64,000 nt of DNA from Microbaculum sp051390635 (GTDB lineage: Bacteria; Pseudomonadota; Alphaproteobacteria; Rhizobiales; Tepidamorphaceae): contig NZ_JBPODT010000001.1 in NCBI RefSeq assembly GCF_051390635.1, positions 930,001 through 994,000 of the forward strand. Reading direction: 5' to 3'. Position numbers and translations under genes: made by a program. The notes under the pieces were generated by a model that saw nothing but the letters and a program-made list of their open reading frames with translations, ran no database searches and was not told the origin of the DNA. Of this stretch, positions 25,670 through 34,071 are shown piece after piece (position 1 is the stretch's first letter; the number at the start of each line of letters is the position of its first letter).

Positions 25670-26803
25670 TCAGATCACGTAGGATTGCAGCGGCGCGAAG
25701 CCGTTGAAGGCGACGGACGCATAGGTCGTCGTATAGGCGCCGGTGGCTTCGATCAGGATCTCGTCGCCGATCTCCAGCCCCGTCGGCAGGGGATAGGGCT
25801 CGCGCTCGTAGAGCACATCGGCGGAGTCGCAGGTCGGACCGGCAAGGATGCAGGGCGCCACCTCGCCGCCGTCGCGCTGCGTGCGGATCGGATACCGGAT
25901 CGCCTCGTCCATCGTCTCGGCGAGACCGCCGAACTTGCCGATGTCGAGGAACACCCAGCGCACCGGATCCTCGGCGCTCTTGCGCGAGATCAGCACGACC
26001 TCGGCCTTGATGACACCGGCGCCGCCGACCATGCCGCGGCCCGGCTCGATGATCGTCTCGGGCAGGCGATTGCCGAAATGGCGGCTGAGCGCGTCGAAGA
26101 TCGACTCGCCGTAGGTGGCGACCGTCGGCACGTCCCTGAGGTAGCGGGTCGGGAAGCCGCCGCCGAGATTGACCAGCGTCAGCGTGATGCCGCGCTCGGC
26201 AAGCGTCCTGAACACGTTCGCCGCCGTGGCGAGAGCCCGTTCCCAGGCCCCGGCATCGCGCTGCTGCGAGCCGACATGGAACGAGACGCCGGCGGCGACG
26301 ACGCCCGAGCGGTGGGCGTGCTCGAGCACCTGGATCGCCATCTCCGGCGCGCAGCCGAACTTGCGGCTGAGCGGCCATTCGGCACCCTCGCCGTCGGTCA
26401 GCACGCGGCAGAACACTCTCGATCCTGGCGCGGCGCGGGCGATCTTGTCGACCTCCTCGAAGCTGTCGACGGCGAAAAGGCGCACACCGAGTTCGTAGGC
26501 GCGCGCGATGTCGCGCTCCTTCTTGATCGTGTTGCCGAAGGAGATGCGGTCGGCCCCCGCGCCGGCGGCGAGCGCCATCTCGATCTCGGTGAGCGAGGCG
26601 GTGTCGAACGACGAGCCGAGCTCGGCGAGCAGGCTCAGGATCTCAGGCGCCGGATTGGCCTTGACCGCGTAGAAGATGCGGCTGTCCGGCAGCGCCCGGG
26701 TGAAGGCGTCGTAGTTGTCGCGCACGACATCGAGGTCGACGACGAGGCAGGGGCCTTCGGGTCGTCGCTCGGCAAGGAAAGAGCGGATACGGTCGGTGGT
26801 CAT
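25670..26803 (-). CDS. Ornithine (or lysine/ornithine) decarboxylase, PLP fold type III
   Basis: 377 residues. The PLP-binding lysine is K48 in IFYAVKANPAPEIL. Other typical motifs are GVSFHVGSQQRD, TLVNLGGGFPTRY, IEPGRGMVG and ILAGPTCDSADVLYE (the active-site cysteine region). The enzyme forms putrescine from ornithine for the downstream homospermidine synthase. The ATG at 26803 follows GGGAG, and the extension to 26848 is not needed. The leader is unusually long and structured. Confidence 0.93.
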   Translation of the reverse strand: MTTDRIRSFLAERRPEGPCLVVDLDVVRDNYDAFTRALPDSRIFYAVKANPAPEILSLLAELGSSFDTASLTEIEMALAAGAGADRISFGNTIKKERDIARAYELGVRLFAVDSFEEVDKIARAAPGSRVFCRVLTDGEGAEWPLSRKFGCAPEMAIQVLEHAHRSGVVAAGVSFHVGSQQRDAGAWERALATAANVFRTLAERGITLTLVNLGGGFPTRYLRDVPTVATYGESIFDALSRHFGNRLPETIIEPGRGMVGGAGVIKAEVVLISRKSAEDPVRWVFLDIGKFGGLAETMDEAIRYPIRTQRDGGEVAPCILAGPTCDSADVLYEREPYPLPTGLEIGDEILIEATGAYTTTYASVAFNGFAPLQSYVI

Positions 26804-27180
26804 CGGGGTTGTCTCCCAATCCCAAAGGTTGAACCCACCGGTGCCCATGCCTTCGGCACCCGCGCTTTGGAGACGCGGAAGCCGTCAGCGTGGACGCCGA
26901 CTACTGTGCTCCGGATGCGCGAACGCGATCGTCAAACCGATTCCACGTCCGGAACCTGGTTGCCTTTGATTGGATCGGGGATGCCGAACCGCACGTCGGG
27001 CAAGGATGGTGTGCCTCTTCAGTAACCCCGGCCTTTGGAGGAGCCGGCAGAGACCAAAAAAGCCCGCACCGTCGTTGCTTTAAGTCGCCACCCGCAGGAA
27101 GTTCCGGGGGTAGCCCGGCGACCACAGGCACGTGCGAATATTGGGCGAGCGCGTATGTAGGTGCTTCGCCCTTACTGCGC
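26804..27180 (-). ncRNA. Structured 5' leader of ornithine decarboxylase, speF-motif-like
   Basis: These 377 bp hold no convincing gene but several strong minus-strand stems: GGGCGA/TCGCCC at 27143-27171 enclosing the sequence CACCTACATACGC, and GTCGCC/GGCGAC at 27084-27122 with an inner ACCC/GGGT pair. A run of six T on the minus strand (27056-27061) may mark an attenuator. The speF RNA motif is known upstream of ornithine decarboxylase genes in alphaproteobacteria; assignment here rests on position, length and structure, and covariance was not tested. Confidence 0.55.
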
Positions 27181-27191
27181 AATTAAAATTT

Positions 27192-28124
27192 CTATGACGC
27201 TCGACTTTTTCTGCCGCGGGGAGCGGCCGTCGCGAGCGCGACGCCGACCAGGATCGTCGCCATGCCGACCGCGTGGAAAATCCTGAACTGCTCGCCGAGG
27301 AAGGCCACGGCCATCAGCGCGCCGAAAAGCGGCATTAGGTGAAAGAACGGTCCGGCCCGGTTGGCGCCGATCAGTTCCACCCCCCGGTTGAAGAACGCGT
27401 AGGCGATGATCGAGGGAAAAATCACGACATAGAGGCAGGCCGCAACCGTCAGCGCGTCGAATTTCAGCACATAGCCGGTCGAGATTTCCCAGAAGAGCAT
27501 CGGGCTGAGCAGGATGTCGCCGAACAGGAACGTCACCGTCAGGAAGCTGATCCAGTGAATCGGCGGTCGTTTGCGCAGAAGCGCCGAATAAAGGCCGTAG
27601 AGCACGACGGCCGCCAGGATCAGGATATCGCCGAAATTGAACCGGATCGACAGCAGCCGGGACAGATCGCCCTGGCTGATGATGACGACGACGCCACACA
27701 GCGAGACGAAGATGCCGATCGCCTGCCGAAACGTGAGACGCTCGGCGAACAGAATGAAGGTCGCCAGCGCGATGATCAGCGGCTGCGAGGACTGCAACAG
27801 CACGCCCGTCAGCGCGCCGGTATACTGCAGCCCGAAATAAACCATGGTGTTATAGGAGGTGATGCCGGTGAAGGAGAGGACCAGAATCATCGGCATGTGA
27901 CGGCGGATCACCGGCCAGTCGCGTTTCAGGTGCGACCAGGCAAAGGGCAGCAGGATGAGGAAAGCGCCGCCCCATCGCACCGAAGCGAAGGCGACGGGCG
28001 GCACATGACCGGCCACGTAGCGCCCGAGGATCACGTTTCCCGCCCAGAAAAGGGTGGTCAGCGTCAGAAGCAGATAGGCCTGGCCATAAAGCCACTGGCC
28101 AATTCGGGCGATACAGGAGGGCAT
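27192..28124 (-). CDS. EamA/DMT-family transporter
   Basis: 310 residues, about ten transmembrane helices in two halves of EamA type (FWAGNVILGRYVAGHVPP near the start, and FFHLMPLFGALMAVAFLGE in the second half). Members export small metabolites such as amino acids or nucleosides; no substrate can be given. The ATG at 28124 is the first start of the membrane protein. The gene is in the same orientation as the polyamine operon but separated from it by the long leader. Confidence 0.87.
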   Translation of the reverse strand: MPSCIARIGQWLYGQAYLLLTLTTLFWAGNVILGRYVAGHVPPVAFASVRWGGAFLILLPFAWSHLKRDWPVIRRHMPMILVLSFTGITSYNTMVYFGLQYTGALTGVLLQSSQPLIIALATFILFAERLTFRQAIGIFVSLCGVVVIISQGDLSRLLSIRFNFGDILILAAVVLYGLYSALLRKRPPIHWISFLTVTFLFGDILLSPMLFWEISTGYVLKFDALTVAACLYVVIFPSIIAYAFFNRGVELIGANRAGPFFHLMPLFGALMAVAFLGEQFRIFHAVGMATILVGVALATAAPRGRKSRAS

Positions 28125-28278
28125 ATTTACGCTAGGGACGGTTGGAAACCAGCTTCGCTACCGGCTATAGGCTTGTCTGTAAAGGTATAGGCAACAGTCG
28201 CGTCCGCGCGCGGTTACCGGTATAGTCTCGCGCCCTCGGCCGAGCCGACAGGGCGATCGGAAGGGAAATCGGAATTCA

Positions 28279-29571
28279 ATGGCGAATGTTGTGGTCGTCG
28301 GCTCGCAATGGGGCGACGAGGGAAAAGGCAAGGTTGTCGACTGGTTGTCCGAGCGCGCCGACGTCGTCGTGCGCTTTCAGGGCGGCCATAACGCAGGTCA
28401 TACGCTGGTCGTCGACGGCATTACGTACAAGCTGAGCCTGCTGCCGTCCGGCATCGTCCGGCCGGGTAAGCTCTCGGTGATCGGCAATGGCGTCGTGATC
28501 GATCCCTGGGCGCTCGCCGACGAGATCGGCCGGCTGGACGAGCAAGGCGTCTCGATAACCGCGGACAACCTGCGGATCGCCGACAACGCCACGCTGATCC
28601 TGCCGCTGCACCGCGAGCTCGACGCGATTCGCGAGGAGGCGGCCGGCACGGCCCAGATCGGGACCACCAAGCGCGGCATCGGCCCGGCCTACGAGGACAA
28701 GGTGGGTCGCCGCGCGATCCGCGTCTGCGACCTGGCCGAATCGGACAGCCTCGGCGACAAGATCGAGCGGCTCCTGGTTCATCACAACGCCCTGCGCCGC
28801 GGCCTCGGCCACCCGGAAGTCGACGCGGCCGCGCTCGAGGCGGAGCTGCGCGAGGTGGCGCCGAAGATCCTGCCCTATTCCTGCTCGGTGTGGTCCCTGC
28901 TCGACGGCGAACGCCGTCGCGGCCGGCGCATCCTCTACGAGGGAGCTCAGGGCACGCTGCTGGATGTCGACCACGGCACCTATCCTTACGTGACCTCCTC
29001 CAACACCGTCGCCGCGCAGGCGGCGACCGGCTCCGGCACGGGGCCCGGCGGGCTCGGATATGTGCTCGGCATCACCAAGGCCTACACGACGCGCGTCGGC
29101 GGCGGGCCGTTCCCGACGGAGGATTTGGGCGATGACGGCAACCGTCTGGGCGAGCGCGGCCGCGAATTCGGCACCGTGACCGGACGCAAGCGCCGGTGCG
29201 GCTGGTTCGATGCGGTGTTGGTGCGCCAGGCGATTCGCACCGGTGGCATCGACGGTATCGCCCTGACCAAGCTCGACGTTCTCGACGGTTTCGACGAACT
29301 CAAGATTTGCACCGAGTACCGCCTCGACGGGGCGCGGACGGACCATCTTCCCGCCTCCCGCGACGCCCAGGCCTCGGTCGAGCCGGTCTACGAAACATTC
29401 GAAGGATGGGCCGAAAGCACCGAAGGTGCGCGGTCCTGGGCCGATCTGCCCGCTCAGGCAGTCAAGTACGTGCGGCGCATCGAGGAATTGATCGGAGCGC
29501 CCGTCGCCCTGTTATCGACGAGCCCGCGCCGCGAAGACACCATTCTTGTCCACGATCCGTTTCAGGATTAA
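28279..29571 (+). CDS. purA: Adenylosuccinate synthetase
   Basis: 430 residues, the expected length. The GTP-binding loop GSQWGDEGKGKVVD and FQGGHNAGHTLVV lie at the N-terminus, followed by GTTKRGIGPAYEDK, EGAQGTLLDVDHGTYPYVT-type sequence and GVTGRKRRCGWFDA-like blocks. It condenses IMP with aspartate using GTP in the first AMP-specific step. It is transcribed with the following membrane protein gene 34 bp downstream. Confidence 0.97.
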   Translation: MANVVVVGSQWGDEGKGKVVDWLSERADVVVRFQGGHNAGHTLVVDGITYKLSLLPSGIVRPGKLSVIGNGVVIDPWALADEIGRLDEQGVSITADNLRIADNATLILPLHRELDAIREEAAGTAQIGTTKRGIGPAYEDKVGRRAIRVCDLAESDSLGDKIERLLVHHNALRRGLGHPEVDAAALEAELREVAPKILPYSCSVWSLLDGERRRGRRILYEGAQGTLLDVDHGTYPYVTSSNTVAAQAATGSGTGPGGLGYVLGITKAYTTRVGGGPFPTEDLGDDGNRLGERGREFGTVTGRKRRCGWFDAVLVRQAIRTGGIDGIALTKLDVLDGFDELKICTEYRLDGARTDHLPASRDAQASVEPVYETFEGWAESTEGARSWADLPAQAVKYVRRIEELIGAPVALLSTSPRREDTILVHDPFQD

Positions 29572-29605
29572 GCGTAGATACCCCTAGAGTAACGCAGCTC
29601 AGATC

Positions 29606-31114
29606 ATGGCAGATTTCGTTTCCGTACTCAGGCGCGCCGTCGCGAACCTCGAGAATAACACCGAAGCCGCGCGGCACGCGATATACGACAAGGCGCGCGC
29701 GGCTCTGCGTGCGCAGCTCGAAGCGATCGACCCGCCGCTCGGGCCGGACGACATCGCCCGCCAGATCCAGAGCCTGGACGGGGCCGTCGGCGAACTGGAG
29801 GCCGAGTTTGCGCCCCAGCCAACGCCGCTGGAAGCCCACGAGGCGTTCCAGTCCGCGGTTTCGGAGTCCGAATCCCTCGGCGGTGCCGCGTCGACGGCGG
29901 CACGCGAGGCGCGCAAGACCCTCGACCGCATCGACGGGGACGGCCGGGACGAGGAAGCCCGCCGCGGCGCCGGACCGGCCGGCAACGCGCCGCCCGAGAG
30001 GCGCGAACCGTCCCTGGGCGCCCCCCAGGGCGCACCACGCCCCCCGGCGCCAGTCTCGACGCCCGCCTCGGGCGCCCCGGCGCCGGCTGCCGCCCCTCGC
30101 CCTCCCGCGCGGAAGCCGGAGGCGCCGAAACCCGCCTCTCCGGCTGCCGCGGCACCGCCCCGCGCACCAGTGCCTCCCCCGCCCCCGGCCGGAGGCCCCG
30201 CCCGACAGCCCGCCGCGCCCCGTCAAGCACCGCCGCCGGCTTCGGGACGGCAGGCCCCGCCCGCCGCCGACCTTTATGACGAGGACGATGATATCGAGCG
30301 CGGCGGCTCCGGACGGTTCGTCGCCTGGGGCATCCTGTTGCTGGTCGTCGTCGGGATCGTCGGTGTCGGCTTCTGGCAGCGCGATGCGCTGATGAACATG
30401 ATGGCCTCGGTGAGCGGCTCGCAGGATACGACCGAGACGGCCGGCAACGGCAAGATCGCCGACCGAGTGCCGGGCAACGGGCAGCCGGCTGCCGAACCCG
30501 GAACCGGCCAGCCGGCCGCGGCGCCGGAAGCGCCCGTTCAGCAGCCGCCGTCGGCCGACGCCGAAGGCGCGCGCGTCGCCCAGGCGCTGCTGATAGAGGA
30601 GAGCGCCGGCGGCGTGACGCCCGCAAACACGCTCGGCGGCTCGGTCGACTGGACGCTCGTCGACGACACCGAGGCGATCGGCGGCGCGGAGAAGGTCATC
30701 CGTGGCGATGTCAATGTCCCCGAGCGGGACCTCAAGGTCACCGTCACGGTCCGGCGCAACAAGGACCAGGCACTGCCGGCAAGCCATCTCATCGAGCTCG
30801 TCTTCCAGACCGGCCCGGCCTTCACGCATGAAGGCATCGCCTCGATCCCGGGGCTGATCATGAAGGCTACGCCGCGTTCCACCGGCCAGCCCCTCGTCGG
30901 TGCGGTGGTGCCGGTGATGGACAACTACTTCCTCATCGGCCTGTCGCAGACCGAGATCGACCAGGAACGAAACGTGCAGGAAATCACCTCGCGGGACTTC
31001 ATCGACATACCGGTCAGCTACAAGGATGGCGGGCGCGCGGTGCTGTCGCTGGCCAAGGGCGAGTCCGGCAAGGCGATATTCGAGGAAGCCTTCGCGACGT
31101 GGGGCGCGCAGTAG
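29606..31114 (+). CDS. purA-linked membrane protein with proline/alanine-rich linker, unknown function
   Basis: 502 residues in three parts: a helical, charged N-terminus (~1-110), a strongly Pro/Ala/Arg-rich low-complexity linker (~120-225), a single transmembrane helix (~236-256, VAWGILLLVVVGIVGVGFW), then a ~230-residue C-terminal region, probably periplasmic, that reads as a beta domain (SVDWTLVDD, VTVTVRRNKDQALPASHLIE). Similar proteins sit behind purA in several Hyphomicrobiales. I do not recognise a function. The 34-bp gap to purA suggests co-transcription. Confidence 0.75.
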   Translation: MADFVSVLRRAVANLENNTEAARHAIYDKARAALRAQLEAIDPPLGPDDIARQIQSLDGAVGELEAEFAPQPTPLEAHEAFQSAVSESESLGGAASTAAREARKTLDRIDGDGRDEEARRGAGPAGNAPPERREPSLGAPQGAPRPPAPVSTPASGAPAPAAAPRPPARKPEAPKPASPAAAAPPRAPVPPPPPAGGPARQPAAPRQAPPPASGRQAPPAADLYDEDDDIERGGSGRFVAWGILLLVVVGIVGVGFWQRDALMNMMASVSGSQDTTETAGNGKIADRVPGNGQPAAEPGTGQPAAAPEAPVQQPPSADAEGARVAQALLIEESAGGVTPANTLGGSVDWTLVDDTEAIGGAEKVIRGDVNVPERDLKVTVTVRRNKDQALPASHLIELVFQTGPAFTHEGIASIPGLIMKATPRSTGQPLVGAVVPVMDNYFLIGLSQTEIDQERNVQEITSRDFIDIPVSYKDGGRAVLSLAKGESGKAIFEEAFATWGAQ

Positions 31115-31192
31115 GCCGACCGGTCACTGCGGACAACGAATTTTCCTGGCGGCGGCTTGCCTTGGCCGCGACTCTGCGCCATGTTCCGTGCT

Positions 31193-31301
31193 GTTCCGAG
31201 GGGTGCTCCGCAAGGAGCTGAGATGGTCTCTCCGCCTGCAAGGGTGGTCCGGCCGAACCCTTCGAACCTGATCCGGGTCATACCGGCGAAGGGACTGGAA
31301 C
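31193..31301 (+). ncRNA. TPP (thiamine pyrophosphate) riboswitch aptamer
   Basis: The conserved core is present: GGGGTGCTCC...GGAGCTGAGATGG on the 5' side and ACCCTTCGAACCTGATCCGGG...CGAAGGGA on the 3' side (each given in part), closed by GTTCC (31193-31197) with GGAAC (31297-31301). It precedes transporter genes of the thiamine-precursor type, so TPP binding should reduce their expression. Confidence 0.93.
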
Positions 31302-31327
31302 CTGCTTCCCCTGAGCCCGAATTCCCC

Positions 31328-31358
31328 GGATCTCCCTGTGTCGCACGAGAGGAGATCC
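31328..31358 (+). promoter_or_regulatory. Ribosome-binding-site sequestering hairpin (riboswitch expression platform)
   Basis: GGATCTCC (31328-31335) and GGAGATCC (31351-31358) form a perfect 8-bp stem with a 15-nt loop, 26 bp after the TPP aptamer. The right arm contains the GGAG Shine-Dalgarno and ends directly before an ATG at 31359, so folding would block ribosome access. Confidence 0.75.
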
Positions 31359-31406
31359 ATGATGCGTAAGACCTTTCACCACCCGCCCCCGGCGCCGCCG
31401 GGCTGA
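31359..31406 (+). CDS. 15-codon leader ORF behind the TPP riboswitch
   Basis: ATG at 31359 reads MMRKTFHHPPPAPPG and stops at 31406, four bases before the permease ATG at 31411. It has a GAGAGGAG ribosome-binding sequence inside the sequestering hairpin. The permease has no Shine-Dalgarno of its own, so its translation may be coupled to this small ORF. The run of proline codons could slow ribosomes. Alternatively it is a remnant of a lost gene. Existence of the peptide is inference. Confidence 0.5.
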   Translation: MMRKTFHHPPPAPPG

Positions 31407-31410
31407 TCCG

Positions 31411-32160
31411 ATGACGCGCCTCCTGCGGGCGGTTGTCGTTGCCGCGCTGATCCTGGGGATCTGGCAGGCATTGGTGACGGCATTCGCCGTGCCCGGCTAC
31501 ATCCTGCCGCCGCCGACCCGGATCGCGGCACAGCTCATGGCCCAGCCCGAGTTTCTCGCTCGCAACGCGGCGGTGACGGCGATCGAAATCGTGATCGGCC
31601 TCATCGTCGGCGCCGGGCTGGGCGTCGCCACCGCCCTTGCCGCCAGCCTTTTTCCGGCTGCCGGACGAGTGCTGCTGCCGGTCATGGTGGCGAGCCAGGC
31701 CCTGCCCGTCTTCGCCATCGCGCCGCTGCTCGTCATCTGGCTCGGCTTCGGCCTCGCCTCGAAGATCGTCATGGCGACGCTGATCATCTTCTTTCCCGTC
31801 GCCTCGGCCTTCCTCGACGGCTTGCGCCGCACCGATCCGGGCCTGCTCGATCTCGCCGCCATCAGCGGCGCCAGCCGTTTCGACACGCTGCGGCTGATCC
31901 GCCTACCCTCCGCCCTGCCCGGTCTCGCCTCCGGCCTGCGCGTCGCCGCCGCCGTCGCCCCGATCGGCGCCGTGGTCGGCGAGTGGGTCGGCGCCTCCGC
32001 CGGCCTGGGATTCGTCATGCTGCAGGCCAATGCCCGCATGCAGACCGACATGCTGTTCGCCGCTCTCTTCCTCCTCGGCCTGATGGCGCTCCTCATGCGC
32101 GCCCTCGTCGATGCGCTCGCCAGGCGCATGGTGCCGTGGATCGCGGAAACCGAAACCTGA
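31411..32160 (+). CDS. ABC transporter permease, thiamine-precursor type (ThiX-like)
   Basis: 249 residues of the BPD_transp_1 type with about six transmembrane helices. The EAA-like cytoplasmic loop is readable around DLAAISGASRFDTLRLIRLPSALP (in part), and the N-terminus has PGYILPPPTRI, typical of the SsuC/TauC/ThiX permease branch. Control by a TPP riboswitch and the adjacent ThiY-like binding protein point to a pyrimidine precursor of thiamine as cargo. No ATPase gene lies nearby. Confidence 0.88.
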   Translation: MTRLLRAVVVAALILGIWQALVTAFAVPGYILPPPTRIAAQLMAQPEFLARNAAVTAIEIVIGLIVGAGLGVATALAASLFPAAGRVLLPVMVASQALPVFAIAPLLVIWLGFGLASKIVMATLIIFFPVASAFLDGLRRTDPGLLDLAAISGASRFDTLRLIRLPSALPGLASGLRVAAAVAPIGAVVGEWVGASAGLGFVMLQANARMQTDMLFAALFLLGLMALLMRALVDALARRMVPWIAETET

Positions 32161-32185
32161 TCACACCAACGGAGCCAACAAGACA

Positions 32186-33124
32186 ATGCGTTCCCTGCTT
32201 TTTGCCCTCACCCTGCTCGCCGGCCTCGCGCCGCTCGGCGCCTCCGCGGCCGACAAGCTCACCGTGCTGCTCGACTGGTTCGTCAACCCCGACCACGCCC
32301 CGCTGATCGTCGCCGCGGAGAAGGGCTACTTCGCCGACCAGGGCCTCGACGTCGAGTTGGTGCCGCCGGCCGACCCCAGCGCGCCGCCGCGCCTCGTCGC
32401 CAGCGGCCAGGCCGATATCGCCGTGTCCTATCAGCCCAACCTGCACATGCAGGTGAAGGAGGGCCTGCCGCTCACCCGCATCGGCACGCTGGTCGAGACG
32501 CCGCTCAATTCGCTGGTCGTGCTCGAAGACGGACCGATCGCCGATATCGCCGCCCTGAAGGGCAAGACCATCGGCTTCTCGGTCGGCGGCTTCGAGGATG
32601 CCCTGCTCGGCGCGATGCTGGAGACGGCGGGACTGACGCTCGACGACGTCAAGCTCGTCAACGTCAACTTCTCGCTGTCGCCGTCCCTGTTCGCCGGCCA
32701 GGTCGACGCCGTCATCGGGGCCTTCCGCAATTTCGAGCTGAACCAGATGGACATCGAGGAGCGTCCCGGGCGTGCCTTCTATCCGGAGGAGAATGGCGTC
32801 CCGGTCTATGACGAGCTGGTCTTCATCGCCCGCAACGACGCCCTGGACGACGACCGCCTGTCGCGTTTCGTCACGGCGGTCGAACAGGCGACGATCTGGC
32901 TGACCAACCACCCCGAGGAAGGCTGGGACCTGTTCGCGGCGAAGTATCCGGAACTGAACGACGAGCTCAACGAGCGCGCCTGGTTCGATACCCTGCCCCG
33001 CTTCGCCAAGCGCCCCGCCGCCCTCGATACCGGCCGCTACGCACGCTTCGCCGCATTCATGAAGGACCGCGGCCTGATCGACGAGATCGTTCCGGTCGAG
33101 ACCTACGCGGTGGAGCTGAACTGA
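32186..33124 (+). CDS. ABC transporter substrate-binding protein, thiamine-pyrimidine type (ThiY-like)
   Basis: 312 residues with a signal peptide (LLFALTLLAGLAPLGASA). The mature N-terminus LTVLLDWFVNPDHAPLIVAA with EKGYFADQGLDVELVPP is typical of the NMT1/THI5 and ThiY group that binds hydroxymethylpyrimidine-type thiamine precursors. ATG at 32186 lies 25 bp after the permease stop. It is presumably periplasmic and delivers substrate to the permease. The ligand is inferred from family and riboswitch. Confidence 0.9.
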   Translation: MRSLLFALTLLAGLAPLGASAADKLTVLLDWFVNPDHAPLIVAAEKGYFADQGLDVELVPPADPSAPPRLVASGQADIAVSYQPNLHMQVKEGLPLTRIGTLVETPLNSLVVLEDGPIADIAALKGKTIGFSVGGFEDALLGAMLETAGLTLDDVKLVNVNFSLSPSLFAGQVDAVIGAFRNFELNQMDIEERPGRAFYPEENGVPVYDELVFIARNDALDDDRLSRFVTAVEQATIWLTNHPEEGWDLFAAKYPELNDELNERAWFDTLPRFAKRPAALDTGRYARFAAFMKDRGLIDEIVPVETYAVELN

Positions 33125-33158
33125 GGCACGGGCCGCAGCCCCCCCCCGAGATGCCCGG

Positions 33159-33176
33159 GTCATGCCCGGGCATGAC
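33159..33176. repeat. 18-bp perfect palindrome GTCATGCCCGGGCATGAC
   Basis: It lies in the 237-bp gap between the binding-protein and GST genes, next to an eight-C tract. Similar to the palindrome at 9563-9579. Confidence 0.8.
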
Positions 33177-33202
33177 GTGCATAACGTCTTCGCCTCTGCG
33201 TC

Positions 33203-33225
33203 ATTGCCGGGCGTGACCCGGCAAT
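33203..33225. repeat. Extragenic inverted repeat ATTGCCGGG-N5-CCCGGCAAT
   Basis: Perfect 9-bp arms with the 5-nt spacer CGTGA. The same arms with the same spacer length recur at 37512-37534 between serA and serC. Confidence 0.85.
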
Positions 33226-33361
33226 CTCGGACGTATGGCACGGCCCTTCCGCCCCCTGGCCGCCGACCCGACACATCAGCTTGTCCCGCGGCAGCCTTCA
33301 AATCCGCCGCACCCGATGTAGAGTAACGTCTCCCTGGTCGCCCCACCTCAAGGAGAACGCC

Positions 33362-33994
33362 GTGATCGACCTCTACACTTGGTCCACGCCGAACGGCCGT
33401 AAGGTTTCGATCGCTCTGGAAGAGCTCGGTCTGCCCTACAAGGTCCACGAGATCGACATCACCAAGGACCAGCAGTTCGCTCCCGAGTTCCTGAAGATCA
33501 GCCCCAACAACAAGATTCCGGCGATCGTCGACAACGACAACAACGGCCTGTCGCTGATGGAATCCGGTGCGATCCTGCTCTATCTCGCCGGGAAGACCGG
33601 CAGGCTCATCCCCTCCGGCGATGCCAACTACTGGCACACGGTCGAGTGGCTGATGTGGCAGATGGGCGGATTCGGCCCGATGCTCGGCCAGGCCCACCAT
33701 TTCCTGCACTTCAACCCGGGCAAGGCCGAATACGCCGAGGAACGCTACGCCAAGGAGGCGTCCCGGCTCTATGGCGTCCTCGACACGCAGCTTCAGGGCA
33801 AGGACTTCATCGTCGGCGAGTACTCCATAGCCGATATCGCCACCTGGCCCTGGGCCTCGCGATTCGCGTGGCAGGGCGTCGACATCAACGCCTTTCCGAA
33901 CGTCCGGGCCTGGTACCTGCGCATCGCCGAACGGCCCGCCGTGCAGAAGGGCTACGATACCCCTGTCCGCGGCCAGCCGATCCCGATGCCGTGA
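33362..33994 (+). CDS. Glutathione S-transferase family protein
   Basis: 210 residues from a GTG at 33362 that follows AAGGAGAACGCC. The thioredoxin-like N-terminal domain begins IDLYTWSTPNGRKVSIALEE and has ISPNNKIPAIVD and the glutathione-contact motif ESGAILLYLA. The C-terminal helical domain has FIVGEYSIADIATWPW. The sequence is closest in style to YfcG/YghU-type disulfide-bond oxidoreductase GSTs. It is monocistronic. Confidence 0.9.
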   Translation: MIDLYTWSTPNGRKVSIALEELGLPYKVHEIDITKDQQFAPEFLKISPNNKIPAIVDNDNNGLSLMESGAILLYLAGKTGRLIPSGDANYWHTVEWLMWQMGGFGPMLGQAHHFLHFNPGKAEYAEERYAKEASRLYGVLDTQLQGKDFIVGEYSIADIATWPWASRFAWQGVDINAFPNVRAWYLRIAERPAVQKGYDTPVRGQPIPMP

Positions 33995-34071
33995 GCGCCC
34001 TTTACCATCGCGCCATCCGCGCGCCTGTGTCGCAAGCACGTCGCCGAGAACCACGCTAGATTGCCACCGTC

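Noticed and set aside
27056..27081. Clear intrinsic terminator in the ornithine decarboxylase leader
   Set aside because: The T-run is present but only a weak AAAGC/GCTTT stem could be drawn next to it. Kept only as a possible attenuator.
26901..27182. 93-codon ORF within the ornithine decarboxylase leader
   Set aside because: Coincides with strong RNA stems, has no ribosome-binding site or family features.
33141..33148. Poly-C tract as a phase-variation site
   Set aside because: It is intergenic after a stop codon and far from any promoter, so frame or expression switching is unlikely.
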